64,000 nucleotides of DNA, taken from positions 248,001 to 312,000 of the forward strand of contig NZ_JBBUTH010000010.1 in the NCBI RefSeq assembly GCF_038066595.1. Reading direction: 5' to 3'. The notes below the pieces were generated by a model. The model did no database searches. It was not told the origin of the DNA and saw only the letters and a program-made list of their open reading frames with translations. The translations under genes and the position numbers were made by a program. This document shows positions 1 to 8,811 of this stretch, in pieces; the stretch's first letter is position 1; each line of letters begins with the position of its first letter. Source of the DNA: Pseudaquabacterium inlustre. Its GTDB lineage: Bacteria; Pseudomonadota; Gammaproteobacteria; Burkholderiales; Burkholderiaceae_C.

Positions 1-436
1 TGCTCATCTCGGCGCGGAAGTTGTAGACGCCGTCGTAATTGGTGGACACGGCCGACTCACCCATGCCCGGCGGCAGGTCGGAGCCGATGCCGCGCATGGC
101 GATCACGTTGCCGCGCGCGGCGCCCTGCACCTCCACGTTGGACACGTTCTTCAGGATCTCGCTGCCCGACGACAAGCCCTGCTCGGTGATCTCGGCGCCG
201 CTGACGGCCTGCATGGCGATGGCCGTCTTCTGGATGTTGGCGGCGCGCCGCTCGGCCGTGACGGTGACGGTCTGCAACTGACCGCTCTTTTTCTCGGCCT
301 TGGCGCTGGCCTCGTTGGCCGCATCGGTGTCGGGCGTGGCCTGGGCCCAGGCGGGCGTGGCCAGCAGCGGCAGCAGTGCGGTGAGGGCGGCACTGGCGGC
401 AGCGGCCAGCGGGGAGAGGGTGAAACGTGGGGTCAT
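1..436 (-). CDS. TonB-dependent outer-membrane receptor, N-terminal fragment cut by window edge
   Basis: About 145 N-terminal residues are present; the rest lies beyond position 1. The ATG at 436 is followed by a signal peptide with a hydrophobic Ala/Leu core ending near AWA-QA (about residue 31). Then come a TonB-box-like stretch (QTVTVTAERR) and the start of the plug domain, with 'EILKNVSNVEVQGAARGNVIAMRGIG' type sequence. Receptors of this class bring large or scarce substrates through the outer membrane using TonB energy. The 169 nt upstream (437-605) hold no gene and presumably its promoter; the shared dyad promoter seen elsewhere in the window is not clearly there. The substrate cannot be told from this fragment. 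Confidence 0.85.
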   Translation of the reverse strand, partial: MTPRFTLSPLAAAASAALTALLPLLATPAWAQATPDTDAANEASAKAEKKSGQLQTVTVTAERRAANIQKTAIAMQAVSGAEITEQGLSSGSEILKNVSNVEVQGAARGNVIAMRGIGSDLPPGMGESAVSTNYDGVYNFRAEMS

Positions 437-605
437 GGTGCGTCGTGTCTCCGGATGTTGTGGGGGCTGTGTGGCGCAGGTCCGGCAACGTCCGGGGGGG
501 GCTGCGCGCGGCGCCTTTGCCGGCCGGCGCGGGTGGGCGCCAGCATGAACGCGATGTTCGGCAGGGGCCGCCACGGCGTCAGCCGGGTTGGCACGGTGAT
601 TTGCG

Positions 606-1700
606 TTAAAGCTGGTTAAGTTCAGCGGTGAGCGGCAGCACCAGCGTCATCACCAGGCCGCCGCCGTCGCGGTTGGTGGCCGTCAGCTCACCGCCATGGG
701 CCTGCACCGCGCGGCGCGCGATGGCCAGGCCCAGGCCGAAGCCCTGGCCCGGCGGCACGCCCGGCGCGGCCTCGTCACCGCGCACGAAGGGCTCGAACAC
801 GCGCTGCAGCGCCGCCGGCGGCAGACCCGGACCGCGATCGGCCACACACACGCGCAGCGCGGGGTGGGCGCCGTGGGGCTGCAGCTCGGCGCTCACCGCC
901 ACGCGGCTGCCCGGTGCGGTGAAGCGCACGGCATTGCGCAGCAGGTTGTCAAAGGCGCGCAGTAGCAGCTCGCCATGGCCGGTGGTCAGCACCGGCTGCT
1001 GCGGGCCGGCGAAGTCCAGCTCGCGCCCCTGGATGCGGGCCTCGAAGCGGGCATCGTCGGCCACCGAGGCCAGCAGCGCCACCACGTCGATCTCGCACGG
1101 CCGGCCCAGCGGCGTGCCCGACTCCAGGCGCGCCAGGGTCAGCACCTCGCCCACCAACTGGTCCAGGCGCTCCACCTCGCGGTCGATGCGGCGCAGCGCG
1201 GTCTGGCCAGCCGCGTCGGTTCGTTGCAGGCCATCGCGCTGCAACAGCGCGCTGGCCACCTGCAGCCGGGCCAGCGGCGAGCGCAGCTCATGCGACACAT
1301 CGTGCAGCAGGCGGCGCTGGGCGCCCAGCAGGTCCTGCAGGCGTTGGGCCATGCGGTCGTAGTCGCGCGCCAGCTCGGCAAACTCGTCGCGTTGCCGCCC
1401 CAGGCGCGGCGCCACGCGCAGCGCCAGCTGGCCCGCGGCCGCGGCGCCAAAGGCCTGGCGCAACAGGCGGATCGGCCGCGACAGCGACCAGGCCAGCAGC
1501 GCACTGATCAGCGCCGCCATCAGGCCACCGGTGAGCATGGGCATCAGCACCGACTGCGACACCCGCGGCGGCGTGGGCGGCAGGTCGATCAGCGCCGGAA
1601 ACAGCCGCGCGAACACGTTGATGCCCAGGCCGGTGAGCAGCGCCGTGAACCAGCAGGCCGCAAACACCTTCCAGAAAAGTCCGCCGGGCTGGCGTGACAT
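606..1700 (-). CDS. Sensor histidine kinase, CpxA/RstB-like, short periplasmic loop
   Basis: This is a 364-residue inner-membrane kinase. TM1 lies at about residues 9-30 and TM2 at about 52-73. A HAMP segment (SLSRPIRLLRQAF) follows, then the H-box VSHELRSPLARL with phospho-acceptor His137, and N, G1 and G2 boxes (NLLRNAVRF, DRGPGLP, GFGLGLAIARR). Only about 20 residues lie between the TMs, so the usual CpxA periplasmic sensor domain is missing and the signal is probably sensed in the membrane or through a partner. It follows its response regulator by 8 nt. The ATG at 1700 is chosen because the reading frame upstream of it is out-of-frame sequence of the regulator gene. Confidence 0.9.
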   Translation of the reverse strand: MSRQPGGLFWKVFAACWFTALLTGLGINVFARLFPALIDLPPTPPRVSQSVLMPMLTGGLMAALISALLAWSLSRPIRLLRQAFGAAAAGQLALRVAPRLGRQRDEFAELARDYDRMAQRLQDLLGAQRRLLHDVSHELRSPLARLQVASALLQRDGLQRTDAAGQTALRRIDREVERLDQLVGEVLTLARLESGTPLGRPCEIDVVALLASVADDARFEARIQGRELDFAGPQQPVLTTGHGELLLRAFDNLLRNAVRFTAPGSRVAVSAELQPHGAHPALRVCVADRGPGLPPAALQRVFEPFVRGDEAAPGVPPGQGFGLGLAIARRAVQAHGGELTATNRDGGGLVMTLVLPLTAELNQL

Positions 1701-1708
1701 GGACGCGT

Positions 1709-2440
1709 CTAATGAAGGTTTCGCACCAGCTGGTAGCCCATGCCACGGATGCCGCGGATGCGCGGTGTGCCGTCGGGCAGGCTGCCCAGCTTGTGGCGGA
1801 TGGCGCAGATGTGCACGTCGATGCTGCGGTCGAAGCGGCTGATCTCGCGGCCCATGGCGCGGCGCGACAGCTGGTCCTTGGACACGATCTGGCCGATCTC
1901 GCTGGCCAGCACCTCCAGCAGCTTGAACTCGGTCGGCGTGAGCACCAGCGGCTGGCCGCCCCACTCGGCGCGGCCCTGCTCGGGCCACATCACCAGGGCG
2001 CCGGCGCGAACCACGGTCTGCGGTGTCAGCTGCGGCAGCGCGGGCTGTGTGCGGCGCAGGATGGAGCGCACGCGCGCCGTCAGCTCGCGCGGGCTGCAGG
2101 GCTTGGCCACGTAATCGTCGGCGCCCAGTTCCAGACCGGTGATGCGGTCGGCATCGTCGCCCCGTGCGGTGAGCATCAGCACCGGCAACGCGCCGCGCTG
2201 GTGAACGTGCTCGGCATCGCGTTGACGCTCACGCTGGCGGATGCGGCGCAGCACCTCTTCACCATCCACGCGCGGCAACATCGAATCGAGCACCACCAGG
2301 GCATAGTCGCCCTCGTGGCAGGCGCGCGCGCCGCTCCAGCCGTCGTGCACGGCGTCGACCTCGAATCCTTCCTGGCTGAGGTACTCGCCGAGCATCTGTG
2401 TCAGCTCGACGTCGTCGTCCACGATCAGGAGTCGGGTCAT
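1709..2440 (-). CDS. OmpR/CpxR-family response regulator
   Basis: The protein has 243 residues. The receiver domain carries the acidic pocket DDD at 8-10, phospho-acceptor Asp52 (VVLDSMLP) and the conserved Lys in YVAKP. A C-terminal winged helix of OmpR type (SRFDRSIDVHICAIRHKLG, then RGIRGMGYQLV) binds DNA. An AGAGG ribosome site sits 7-8 nt before the ATG at 2440. It pairs with the kinase just downstream and starts only 16 nt after the MFS transporter stop, so the pair may be co-transcribed with the transporter. Targets cannot be read from the sequence. Confidence 0.92.
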   Translation of the reverse strand: MTRLLIVDDDVELTQMLGEYLSQEGFEVDAVHDGWSGARACHEGDYALVVLDSMLPRVDGEEVLRRIRQRERQRDAEHVHQRGALPVLMLTARGDDADRITGLELGADDYVAKPCSPRELTARVRSILRRTQPALPQLTPQTVVRAGALVMWPEQGRAEWGGQPLVLTPTEFKLLEVLASEIGQIVSKDQLSRRAMGREISRFDRSIDVHICAIRHKLGSLPDGTPRIRGIRGMGYQLVRNLH

Positions 2441-2456
2441 GCTGGCCTCTGCCTGC

Positions 2457-3704
2457 TCAGCGGCCCTTGCGCAGCACGGCCACCGCCAGCGCCACCAGGC
2501 CCAGGGCCAGCAGCACCTGTCCCTCGATGCCCACGGCCAGCGCGCGCGTGCCGACCAGTTGCTTCTCCAGGCCCACGATCAGGATCGGGTTGATGAACAT
2601 GCCGAAGAACAGGCACGACTGGAAGGCGCCGGTGCCCATGCCGCGGCGCGACACCGGCAGCACGCGCATGGTCCAGGTCACCATGGTGGGCAACAGGATG
2701 CCGGCGCCCAGGCCGTTGACGAAGCCGGCGGTGGTGAGCGCCACGTAGCCGGATGCGCCCTTCATCAGCCAGAAGCCCAGGCCGGCCAGCAGACAGCCGA
2801 GTGTGAGCTGCCAGGCCACCACCACCCGCTGCGCCAGCACCCAGCCGAACAGCAGCGTGCCGGTGATCACGCCCAGGCTGTTGATGCCGTAGGCCATGCC
2901 GATCTGTGCCGGGCTTTGCACGCCGATGGCGCCATGCAGGTAGCCGAAGTGCACCGGCACCGTGAGGAACATGATGCCCAGCAGCACGGCCAGTGCGCAG
3001 ATCAGGCCCAGCAGGCGCGGACGGAAGGCCTGCGTGTCCTCGCGTAGCTGCTCGGCGCTCATCGTGGCGCGGGTCTGCGGCTCCCACAGAAAGATCGCCA
3101 TCAGCGGCGCCAGCAGCAGGCTGATGGCGAACACCGCATAGGGCGCGCGCCAGCCCTGCTCGGCAATCATGCCGCCCACGGTGTTCATCAGGAATGCCGA
3201 GGTGGCCGACACCGTGGTCTGCAGCGACATGAAACGCTCGCGCCGCGCGCCGTCGTAGTAGTCACCGATCATGGTGGTGCTGACCGTCATCAGCACCGCC
3301 TCCATCACGCCCAGCGCAAAGCGGCTGGCGATGATGGCGGTGAGCGAATCCAGATAGAGCGGCGCCGTGCCCACCACGGCGTAGAAGAACGTGGCGCCCA
3401 CCAGCAGGCGCTTGCGCCCCACGCGGTCGGCCAGTTCGCCGACGAAGACGCTCAGGCCCGCCATCATCAGCATCGGCGCGGTCATCGTCAGCGGCACCAG
3501 GAAGTCGGCACCCGGCACGTCCTTGAAGTGCGCCTGCATGGCCGGCAGGCTGGGGCCCAGGATGGCCGTGACCAGCACCGTGAGGCTGGCGGTGACCAGC
3601 AGGATGAAGGCCTGGATCAGGCGTGGCTCGCGCAGCGACGGGGGCGCGCGATCGGCCGCGCTGCCTGGCCGGGACAGCGTGGCATGGCTGGCGGTGCTGG
3701 TCAT
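2457..3704 (-). CDS. MFS transporter, 12 predicted TM segments
   Basis: This is a 415-residue major facilitator superfamily permease of the inner membrane. The motif-A loop ADRVGRKRLL follows TM2, and long hydrophobic segments recur through the protein. The ATG at 3704 is chosen over upstream in-frame codons because GAGGAG lies 8 nt before it. It sits between a lactonase/ABM pair and a two-component system, all in the same direction, which suggests uptake or export of a compound handled by those genes. The substrate is unknown. The 71 nt between it and the upstream ABM gene could hold a secondary promoter. Confidence 0.9.
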   Translation of the reverse strand: MTSTASHATLSRPGSAADRAPPSLREPRLIQAFILLVTASLTVLVTAILGPSLPAMQAHFKDVPGADFLVPLTMTAPMLMMAGLSVFVGELADRVGRKRLLVGATFFYAVVGTAPLYLDSLTAIIASRFALGVMEAVLMTVSTTMIGDYYDGARRERFMSLQTTVSATSAFLMNTVGGMIAEQGWRAPYAVFAISLLLAPLMAIFLWEPQTRATMSAEQLREDTQAFRPRLLGLICALAVLLGIMFLTVPVHFGYLHGAIGVQSPAQIGMAYGINSLGVITGTLLFGWVLAQRVVVAWQLTLGCLLAGLGFWLMKGASGYVALTTAGFVNGLGAGILLPTMVTWTMRVLPVSRRGMGTGAFQSCLFFGMFINPILIVGLEKQLVGTRALAVGIEGQVLLALGLVALAVAVLRKGR

Positions 3705-3775
3705 GGGTTGTCTCCTCGACATGGGTGTCGTTGTGGGTGTTGTGCGTCCAGTGTCGTCTGCGGTCTGGCCGGTGC

Positions 3776-4108
3776 TCAGTCGCTCGCGTTGCGGACTTTC
3801 CCTGGGAGCGACGCTGCCGACACGAGCGGGCGGTAGAACTCCACCTGCGGTCGCTCGGCCAGGTGGTCCTGCAGCAGTTCGCGCCAGCGTTGGTGCGCCA
3901 GCGATCGGGCGAAGCCCAGCGTGCGGTCGTCCACCGCGCGCCACTCGATCAGCAGCGCATACAGCTGCTCGCGCTCGACCGATCGGCGCAGCTCGTGCGA
4001 CAGGTAGCCGGCCAGGCCGGGCAGCAGGCGCTGGGCCTTGTCGAACGCCTGCTCGAAGGCCGCCTCGTGGCCCGGCTGCACGGCGAAGGTGGCCACTTCC
4101 AGGATCAT
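3776..4108 (-). CDS. Antibiotic-biosynthesis-monooxygenase (ABM) domain protein
   Basis: A 110-residue protein of ferredoxin-like ABM fold. It starts MILEVATFAVQPG and contains the typical 'F..AF..A......PG..........' helix and the strand YALLIEWRAVDD. Members include small cofactor-free monooxygenases of quinol-type substrates and many untested proteins. It starts 29 nt after the SMP-30 lactonase stop and is read in the same direction, so it probably belongs to the same transcript. A role in oxidising or shielding a pathway intermediate is inference. Confidence 0.75.
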   Translation of the reverse strand: MILEVATFAVQPGHEAAFEQAFDKAQRLLPGLAGYLSHELRRSVEREQLYALLIEWRAVDDRTLGFARSLAHQRWRELLQDHLAERPQVEFYRPLVSAASLPGKVRNASD

Positions 4109-4137
4109 GGTGCCGTCATGGTGCGGTGCGCCCGGAA

Positions 4138-5157
4138 TCAGCCGCGCGGCCAGTGCGCCAGCGGCAGGCCGGCCACCGGTGAGCGAAAGCTGGGCAGCGT
4201 GCTGCCGGCCAGGCTGCCCAGGTACACGGTGCGCAGATCGGGCCCGCCGAAGGCGATGCTGGCCATCATCGGCGCCAGCGTGCCGCGGCAGGCGGCCATC
4301 AGCTCGGGCGTGGTGGTGCCGGCCTGGTAGTGGCGCTCGTATTCGGCCAGGGCCTCGGGCTTGCCGTCGTCCAGCAGCGTCAGCACCTCGCCGTCGGGCG
4401 TCAGCGCGATCAGGCGCTCGGTGAGCACCAGCGTGATCCACAGGTTGCCGATGCTGTCGATGGCAAACCCATCCGGGAAGCCGCCCAGGTCGGCCGGGCC
4501 GTAGACCTCGCGGTCGGTCAGCGAGCCGTCGGGCTGCACGCGCAGGCGCGAGATGCGGCGCGCATTGGTCTCGGCCACGTAGAGCCATTCTTCGTTGGCA
4601 TCCAGCCGGGCCTCGTTGGTGCCCACGAAGCCCTCGGCCACGATGCGGATGCCGTGCTCATCGATCAGGCCCACATAGCCGTCGGCAGTCTTCTCGTTGA
4701 TCGAGCGGTTCCAGGGCACGACGCGTGTGGTCACCGTGAACCAGATGCGGCCCTTGGAATCGGTGAGCACGAAGTTGGTCTTGCCCAGCGGCTGGCCGTC
4801 CAGCTGGTTGAACAGCGTGCGCGACTGCCCGTCGCGGGTCATCAGCTCGATGGCGTCGGTGCCGAAGTTGGCGATCAGGATGTCGCCATCGGCGTTGAAG
4901 GCGATGCCATTGGGCAGGCTGCCGCCCAGGATCAGCGATTGCGCGTCGAGCGTGCGGTCACTGCCTTCGGCCTGCTGGCGGATCAGCTGCTGCGTGCCAT
5001 CGGGCGCGATGCGCATCACGCCGCGGGCGTCGGCCGTCCACAGCGTGCCATCGGGTTCGGCCAGGATGCATTCGGGCCGCTGCAGGCCGCTGCCGCGATG
5101 GACGATTTGCGCGCGGTCCACCTGCCAGCCCCGCAGCGGGTTGTCGTTGAGGCTCAT
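4138..5157 (-). CDS. SMP-30/gluconolactonase-family protein
   Basis: The 339-residue protein has the six-bladed beta-propeller pattern of SMP-30/LRE proteins: RPECILAEPDGTLWTADA near the N-terminus, LPNGIAFNADGDILIANFG, NEARLDANEEWLYVAET and GFPDGFAIDSIGNLWIT. Conserved acidic and Asn residues in these motifs bind a divalent metal. The family hydrolyses sugar lactones and related esters. No signal peptide is visible, so it is probably cytoplasmic. It is the first gene of a minus-strand unit and lies directly behind promoter A (5184-5238), which it shares with the divergent LysR regulator. Confidence 0.85.
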   Translation of the reverse strand: MSLNDNPLRGWQVDRAQIVHRGSGLQRPECILAEPDGTLWTADARGVMRIAPDGTQQLIRQQAEGSDRTLDAQSLILGGSLPNGIAFNADGDILIANFGTDAIELMTRDGQSRTLFNQLDGQPLGKTNFVLTDSKGRIWFTVTTRVVPWNRSINEKTADGYVGLIDEHGIRIVAEGFVGTNEARLDANEEWLYVAETNARRISRLRVQPDGSLTDREVYGPADLGGFPDGFAIDSIGNLWITLVLTERLIALTPDGEVLTLLDDGKPEALAEYERHYQAGTTTPELMAACRGTLAPMMASIAFGGPDLRTVYLGSLAGSTLPSFRSPVAGLPLAHWPRG

Positions 5158-5183
5158 GTCGGATTGGGATTGAGAGTGCGGCG

Positions 5184-5238
5184 ATGCTAGGCAGCGCCTC
5201 CGGCAACGGGAAATCGAATCTGGCGATGCGCGGCATCG
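5184..5238 (-). promoter_or_regulatory. Promoter A of the shared regulon (SMP-30 unit)
   Basis: Read on the minus strand: a perfect dyad CGATGC-CGC-GCATCG (5224-5238), 10 nt, TTTCCC as a -35-like hexamer (5208-5213), 18 nt, then TAGCAT as the -10 (5184-5189). The block AATCG next to the -35 is also conserved. The same layout with the same spacing occurs upstream of positions 14506, 25940 and 27916. Its place between a LysR gene and its divergent target is typical for a LysR-type activator site, but the binding protein is inferred. Confidence 0.65.
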
Positions 5239-5345
5239 CGAACTCCCATATGCGGGGCAACCCCAGGTGCCCGGCCGCAACCCTGGCCAGCCGCCTAAAC
5301 TGCCGACGCGTCATCTGCCGTCACCCTCACCGCCCTCGCCCCGCC

Positions 5346-6269
5346 ATGCGCTACCAGCGCCTCGACCTGAACCTGCTGACCGCGCTGCGCGCGCTGCTCA
5401 CCGAGCGCAACGTCACCCGCGCCGGCGAGCAGCTGCATGTGTCGCAATCGGCCATGAGCGGCATGCTGGCGCGGCTGCGCGAGTACTTTGACGACCCGCT
5501 CATCGTGCCGGTGGGTCGCAGGATGGAGCTGACGCCGCTGGCCGAGACGCTGGTGGACAAGGTCAATGACCTGATGCTGCGGCTGGACGCGACACTGTCC
5601 ACGCGGCCCGATTTCGACCCCGCCACCTCGCGTCGGCAATTCAGCGTCGTGGCCTCCGACTACGTGGCCCAGGTTCTGCTGCTGGATGTGTTGCGCGAGC
5701 TGCACCACGAGGCGCCGGGCCTGCGCGTGGAGTTCCGTCACCCCAGCAACACCGCGGCCGTGGATCTGGAGAACGGCGAGGTCGATTTCGTCATCAACCC
5801 ACAGCGCTTCACCACGCCCAACCAGGCCAGCACCGTGCTGTTCGAGGACAGCTACCACGCCGTGGTCTGCGCCGGCAACACGGCCGTGGGCGACACGCTG
5901 AGCCTGGACGAGTACCGCCGGCAGCGCCATGTGACGCTGGAGGTCAACGGCCGCCCGCAGTTCGAGACCTGGTTCATCAGCGAGCACGGTGCGCCGGCGC
6001 ACACCGAGGTGGTGGTCAACAGCTTCGGCCTGCTGCCACCGCTGGTGCTGGGCACCACGCGTGTGGCCACGCTGCACACCCGCATGGCACTGCAGGCCGC
6101 GCGCCAGTGGCCGGTGCGCCTGGTGTCGCTGGGCTTCGAGGCGCCGCGCCTGGTGGAGACGCTGCAGTGGCACCGCTACCGTGACCTCGATCCCGCCAGC
6201 CAGTACCTGCGCGACAAGATCATCCGCCACGCGCAGGCGCTGCCGGCGGTGGAGGCCTTGATGGGCTGA
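5346..6269 (+). CDS. LysR-family transcriptional regulator (NodD/LinR type)
   Basis: A 307-residue regulator. The N-terminal winged helix (LDLNLLTALRALLTERNVTRAGEQLHVSQSAMSGMLARLRE) is followed by a substrate-binding domain of LysR type. The opening 'RLDLNLLTALRALL' and the HTRMA segment near the end are typical of the NodD/LinR/NahR branch, which often activates aromatic-degradation genes. The ATG at 5346 is the only sensible start because the HTH begins at once. It is divergent from the SMP-30 gene with promoter A between them. It resembles the second LysR at 26696. Confidence 0.92.
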   Translation: MRYQRLDLNLLTALRALLTERNVTRAGEQLHVSQSAMSGMLARLREYFDDPLIVPVGRRMELTPLAETLVDKVNDLMLRLDATLSTRPDFDPATSRRQFSVVASDYVAQVLLLDVLRELHHEAPGLRVEFRHPSNTAAVDLENGEVDFVINPQRFTTPNQASTVLFEDSYHAVVCAGNTAVGDTLSLDEYRRQRHVTLEVNGRPQFETWFISEHGAPAHTEVVVNSFGLLPPLVLGTTRVATLHTRMALQAARQWPVRLVSLGFEAPRLVETLQWHRYRDLDPASQYLRDKIIRHAQALPAVEALMG

Positions 6270-6296
6270 CACCGCGCTGCTGCGCCGCCCTGCTGC

Positions 6297-6310
6297 TTGA
6301 CCGGCGTCAA
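6297..6310 (+). promoter_or_regulatory. Inverted repeat TTGAC-N4-GTCAA upstream of arsD
   Basis: A 5-4-5 inverted repeat lies 54 nt before the arsD start. Its left arm doubles as a possible -35 (TTGACC), with TGCATC about 18 nt further on. ArsR-type repressors bind imperfect dyads of about this size, so this may be an operator for a repressor encoded elsewhere. No arsR is present in the window. Confidence 0.35.
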
Positions 6311-6363
6311 TACCCTGCCCTGCATCTGTGCCGACCATGGCGGTGAAAGCAGGAGAAGACGTC

Positions 6364-6732
6364 ATGAGCAGACTCGAGGTGTTTGAACCGGCCATGTGCT
6401 GCCCCACCGGCGTGTGCGGTGTCAGCGTGGATCCGGTGCTGGTGCAGTTCAACGCGGATCTGCAGGCGCTGCAGGCCAGTGGTGTGGACGTGGTGCGCCA
6501 CAGCCTCGGCCACGATGCAGCGGCTTTCGCGGCCAACCCGCGCGTGGTGCAGGAGATGGAGGCCGGCATGGACTGCCTGCCCATCGTGGTGGTGGATGGC
6601 CGGGTGGTGTCCACCGGCATGTACCCCAGCCTGGCCCAGCTGCGCCAGAAGCTGCATGCCGCCGTGCCCACGGCCGAGAAGCCGCGGGTCAAGGTGGGGG
6701 CCTGCGGCTGCGCGCCGGGCCAGTGCGGCTGA
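6364..6732 (+). CDS. arsD: ArsD arsenite metallochaperone / weak trans-acting repressor
   Basis: A 122-residue protein. The N-terminal EPAMCCPTGVCG holds Cys12, Cys13 and Cys18, the triad by which ArsD binds As(III)/Sb(III) and hands it to ArsA. Further cysteines sit at the C-terminus (Cys114, 116, 121; GACGCAPGQCG), like the second vicinal pairs of E. coli ArsD but spaced differently. The start at 6364 is preceded by AGGAG. ArsA follows after 15 nt. Usually the pair sits in an arsRDABC operon; here the regulator, efflux pump and reductase are absent. Confidence 0.93.
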   Translation: MSRLEVFEPAMCCPTGVCGVSVDPVLVQFNADLQALQASGVDVVRHSLGHDAAAFAANPRVVQEMEAGMDCLPIVVVDGRVVSTGMYPSLAQLRQKLHAAVPTAEKPRVKVGACGCAPGQCG

Positions 6733-6747
6733 TCGGCGGCCCGCGCC

Positions 6748-8784
6748 ATGGCCCTGCCCCGCATCGACACGCGCTACGCCTTCTTCACCGGCAAGGGGGG
6801 CGTGGGCAAGACATCGCTGGCCTGTGCCTGCGCGCTGAGCCTGGCTGAGGCGGGGCATCGCGTGCTGCTGGTCAGCACCGATCCAGCCTCCAACCTGGAC
6901 GAGGTGCTGGAAACACCGCTGTCCACCACACCCACGGCGATCCGCGGTGTGAACGGCCTGTTTGCGCTGAACGTGGATCCCGAGGCGGCGGCGGCCGCCT
7001 ACCGCGAGCGCATGGTGGCGCCCTACCGCGGCATCCTGCCGGCTGCGGCCATCCGCAGCATGGAGGAGCAGTTCTCCGGCGGTTGCACCGTGGAGATCGC
7101 GGCCTTCGACGCCTTTGCCGAACTGCTGGCCGGCCGCAGCCACGCGCAGGACGTCGACCGCGTGGTGTTCGACACCGCGCCCACCGGGCACACGCTGCGC
7201 CTGTTGACGCTGCCGTCGGCCTGGAACGAGTTCCTGTCCAGCAACACCACCGGCAACTCCTGCCTGGGCCCGCTGGCAGGCCTGGAGAAGAACAAGGCCA
7301 TCTATGCGGCGGCCGTGGGTTCGCTGAAGGATCCGGCCATGACCAGCGTGGTGCTCGTCGCGCGGCCCGAGACCGCCGCCCTGCGCGAGGCCGAGCGCAC
7401 ACGCCACGAACTGGCCGACCTGGGTGTACGCCACCAGGTACTGGCACTCAACGGCGTGTTCGACGCGCAGGGCAGCGCCGATGCCGTGGCCCAGGCCATG
7501 GCGCAGCGCCATGCACAGGCGCTGGCGGCCATGCCTGCGGGCCTGGCGGGGCTGGCGCGCACCGCCGCCGGCTTCATCCCGCGCGGACTGGTCGGTCTGG
7601 CTTCACTGCGCGCGTTTCTGCATCCCGATGCCGGTTTGCCCGCTGCAGCAGTGGCGCCGGACACCGACACCCTGCCGGGCGGGTTGACGCCCCTGGTGCG
7701 CGAGATCGAGGCGCTCGGTCACGGGCTGGTGATGACCATGGGCAAGGGCGGCGTGGGCAAGACCACGGTGGCGGCGGCCGTGGCGGTGGCCCTGGCGCAA
7801 CGCGGACACCGGGTGGTGCTGTCGACCACCGATCCGGCTGCCCATGTCAGCTGGGCGCTGGGCGAGGCGGTGGCGAACCTGAGCGTCGAGCGCATCGATC
7901 CGGCGCTGGAGATCGCGAACTACCGGCGCGAGGTGCTGGACAAGGCCGGTGCCGGGCTCGACGCCTCGGCGCGGGCCATGCTGGAGGAAGATCTGCGCTC
8001 GCCGTGCACCGAGGAGATCGCGGTGTTCCGCGCCTTTGCCCGCACGGTGGACATGGCCGCACAGGCCTTCGTGGTGCTGGACACGGCGCCCACCGGCCAC
8101 ACCATCCTGTTGATGGACTCGGCCGAGGCCTACCACCGTGAGGTCAACCGCACACAGCAGGGCGAGCTGCCCGAGGCCGTGCGCACCCTGCTGCCGCGTC
8201 TGCGCGATCCAGCGTTCACGCGGGTGCTGATCGTCACACTCGCCGAGGCCACACCGGTGCATGAGGCCGAGCGCCTGCAGGCCGATCTGCGCCGCGCACG
8301 GATCGAGCCCTATGCGTGGGTCATCAACCAGAGCCTGCTGGCCAGTGGCACGCAGGACCCGGTGCTGCTGCAACGCGCGCGCTGCGAGGCGCCGTACATC
8401 CGGCAGGTTCAGCAGACCCTGTCGACGCGCTGCGCCCTGCTGCCCTGGCAGCTGTCGGCACCCATCGGGGTGGAGGCCCTGGGCCGCCTGGTCGATGGCG
8501 CCGACGCGATGGGCTACCGCATCGACCCGACGGCCGACGGGCTGCACATCCATGTGACAGCGCCGGCCGGGCAACAGCAGGCACTGATGGAGGAACTGGG
8601 CAAGTGCGCGTCCGGCCACTGCAGTTGCCCGTCGCCGCAATACCAGAAGCTGGCCGCTGTGGAGGTGCAGGCGGGCGCCGCCGGCGTGGAGGTGGTGCTG
8701 AAGGCCCGGCCGGGCGAGGTGCTGGTGGCGGACGACATCGCCCATTGCCTGGCACACACGCTTCGCGAAGTGAGCGGCGCATGA
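6748..8784 (+). CDS. arsA: ArsA arsenite-stimulated ATPase with C-terminal extension
   Basis: A 678-residue tandem ATPase that powers an ArsB/Acr3 pump. The A1 half has P-loop GKGGVGKTS at 15-23 and DTAPTGHT; the A2 half has a second GKGGVGKTT near 331 and another DTAPTGHT. The three metal-binding cysteines are all in place: GGCTVEIAAF, NSCLGPLAG and RSPCTEEIAVF (equivalents of E. coli Cys113, 172 and 422). The protein is some 95 residues longer than E. coli ArsA (583). The added tail carries Cys620, 625 and 627 in KCASGHCSC and looks like an extra small domain. It acts at the cytoplasmic face with arsD upstream. Confidence 0.93.
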   Translation: MALPRIDTRYAFFTGKGGVGKTSLACACALSLAEAGHRVLLVSTDPASNLDEVLETPLSTTPTAIRGVNGLFALNVDPEAAAAAYRERMVAPYRGILPAAAIRSMEEQFSGGCTVEIAAFDAFAELLAGRSHAQDVDRVVFDTAPTGHTLRLLTLPSAWNEFLSSNTTGNSCLGPLAGLEKNKAIYAAAVGSLKDPAMTSVVLVARPETAALREAERTRHELADLGVRHQVLALNGVFDAQGSADAVAQAMAQRHAQALAAMPAGLAGLARTAAGFIPRGLVGLASLRAFLHPDAGLPAAAVAPDTDTLPGGLTPLVREIEALGHGLVMTMGKGGVGKTTVAAAVAVALAQRGHRVVLSTTDPAAHVSWALGEAVANLSVERIDPALEIANYRREVLDKAGAGLDASARAMLEEDLRSPCTEEIAVFRAFARTVDMAAQAFVVLDTAPTGHTILLMDSAEAYHREVNRTQQGELPEAVRTLLPRLRDPAFTRVLIVTLAEATPVHEAERLQADLRRARIEPYAWVINQSLLASGTQDPVLLQRARCEAPYIRQVQQTLSTRCALLPWQLSAPIGVEALGRLVDGADAMGYRIDPTADGLHIHVTAPAGQQQALMEELGKCASGHCSCPSPQYQKLAAVEVQAGAAGVEVVLKARPGEVLVADDIAHCLAHTLREVSGA

Positions 8785-8811
8785 GCCCGCGTGCCATCGC
8801 ATCGTGCGCCC

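Noticed and set aside
552..608. CGATGTTCGG upstream of the first TonB gene as a fifth regulon promoter
   Set aside because: The block resembles the -10 side of promoters A and B, but no dyad lies 42 nt further and no AATCG/-35 block is at the right place.
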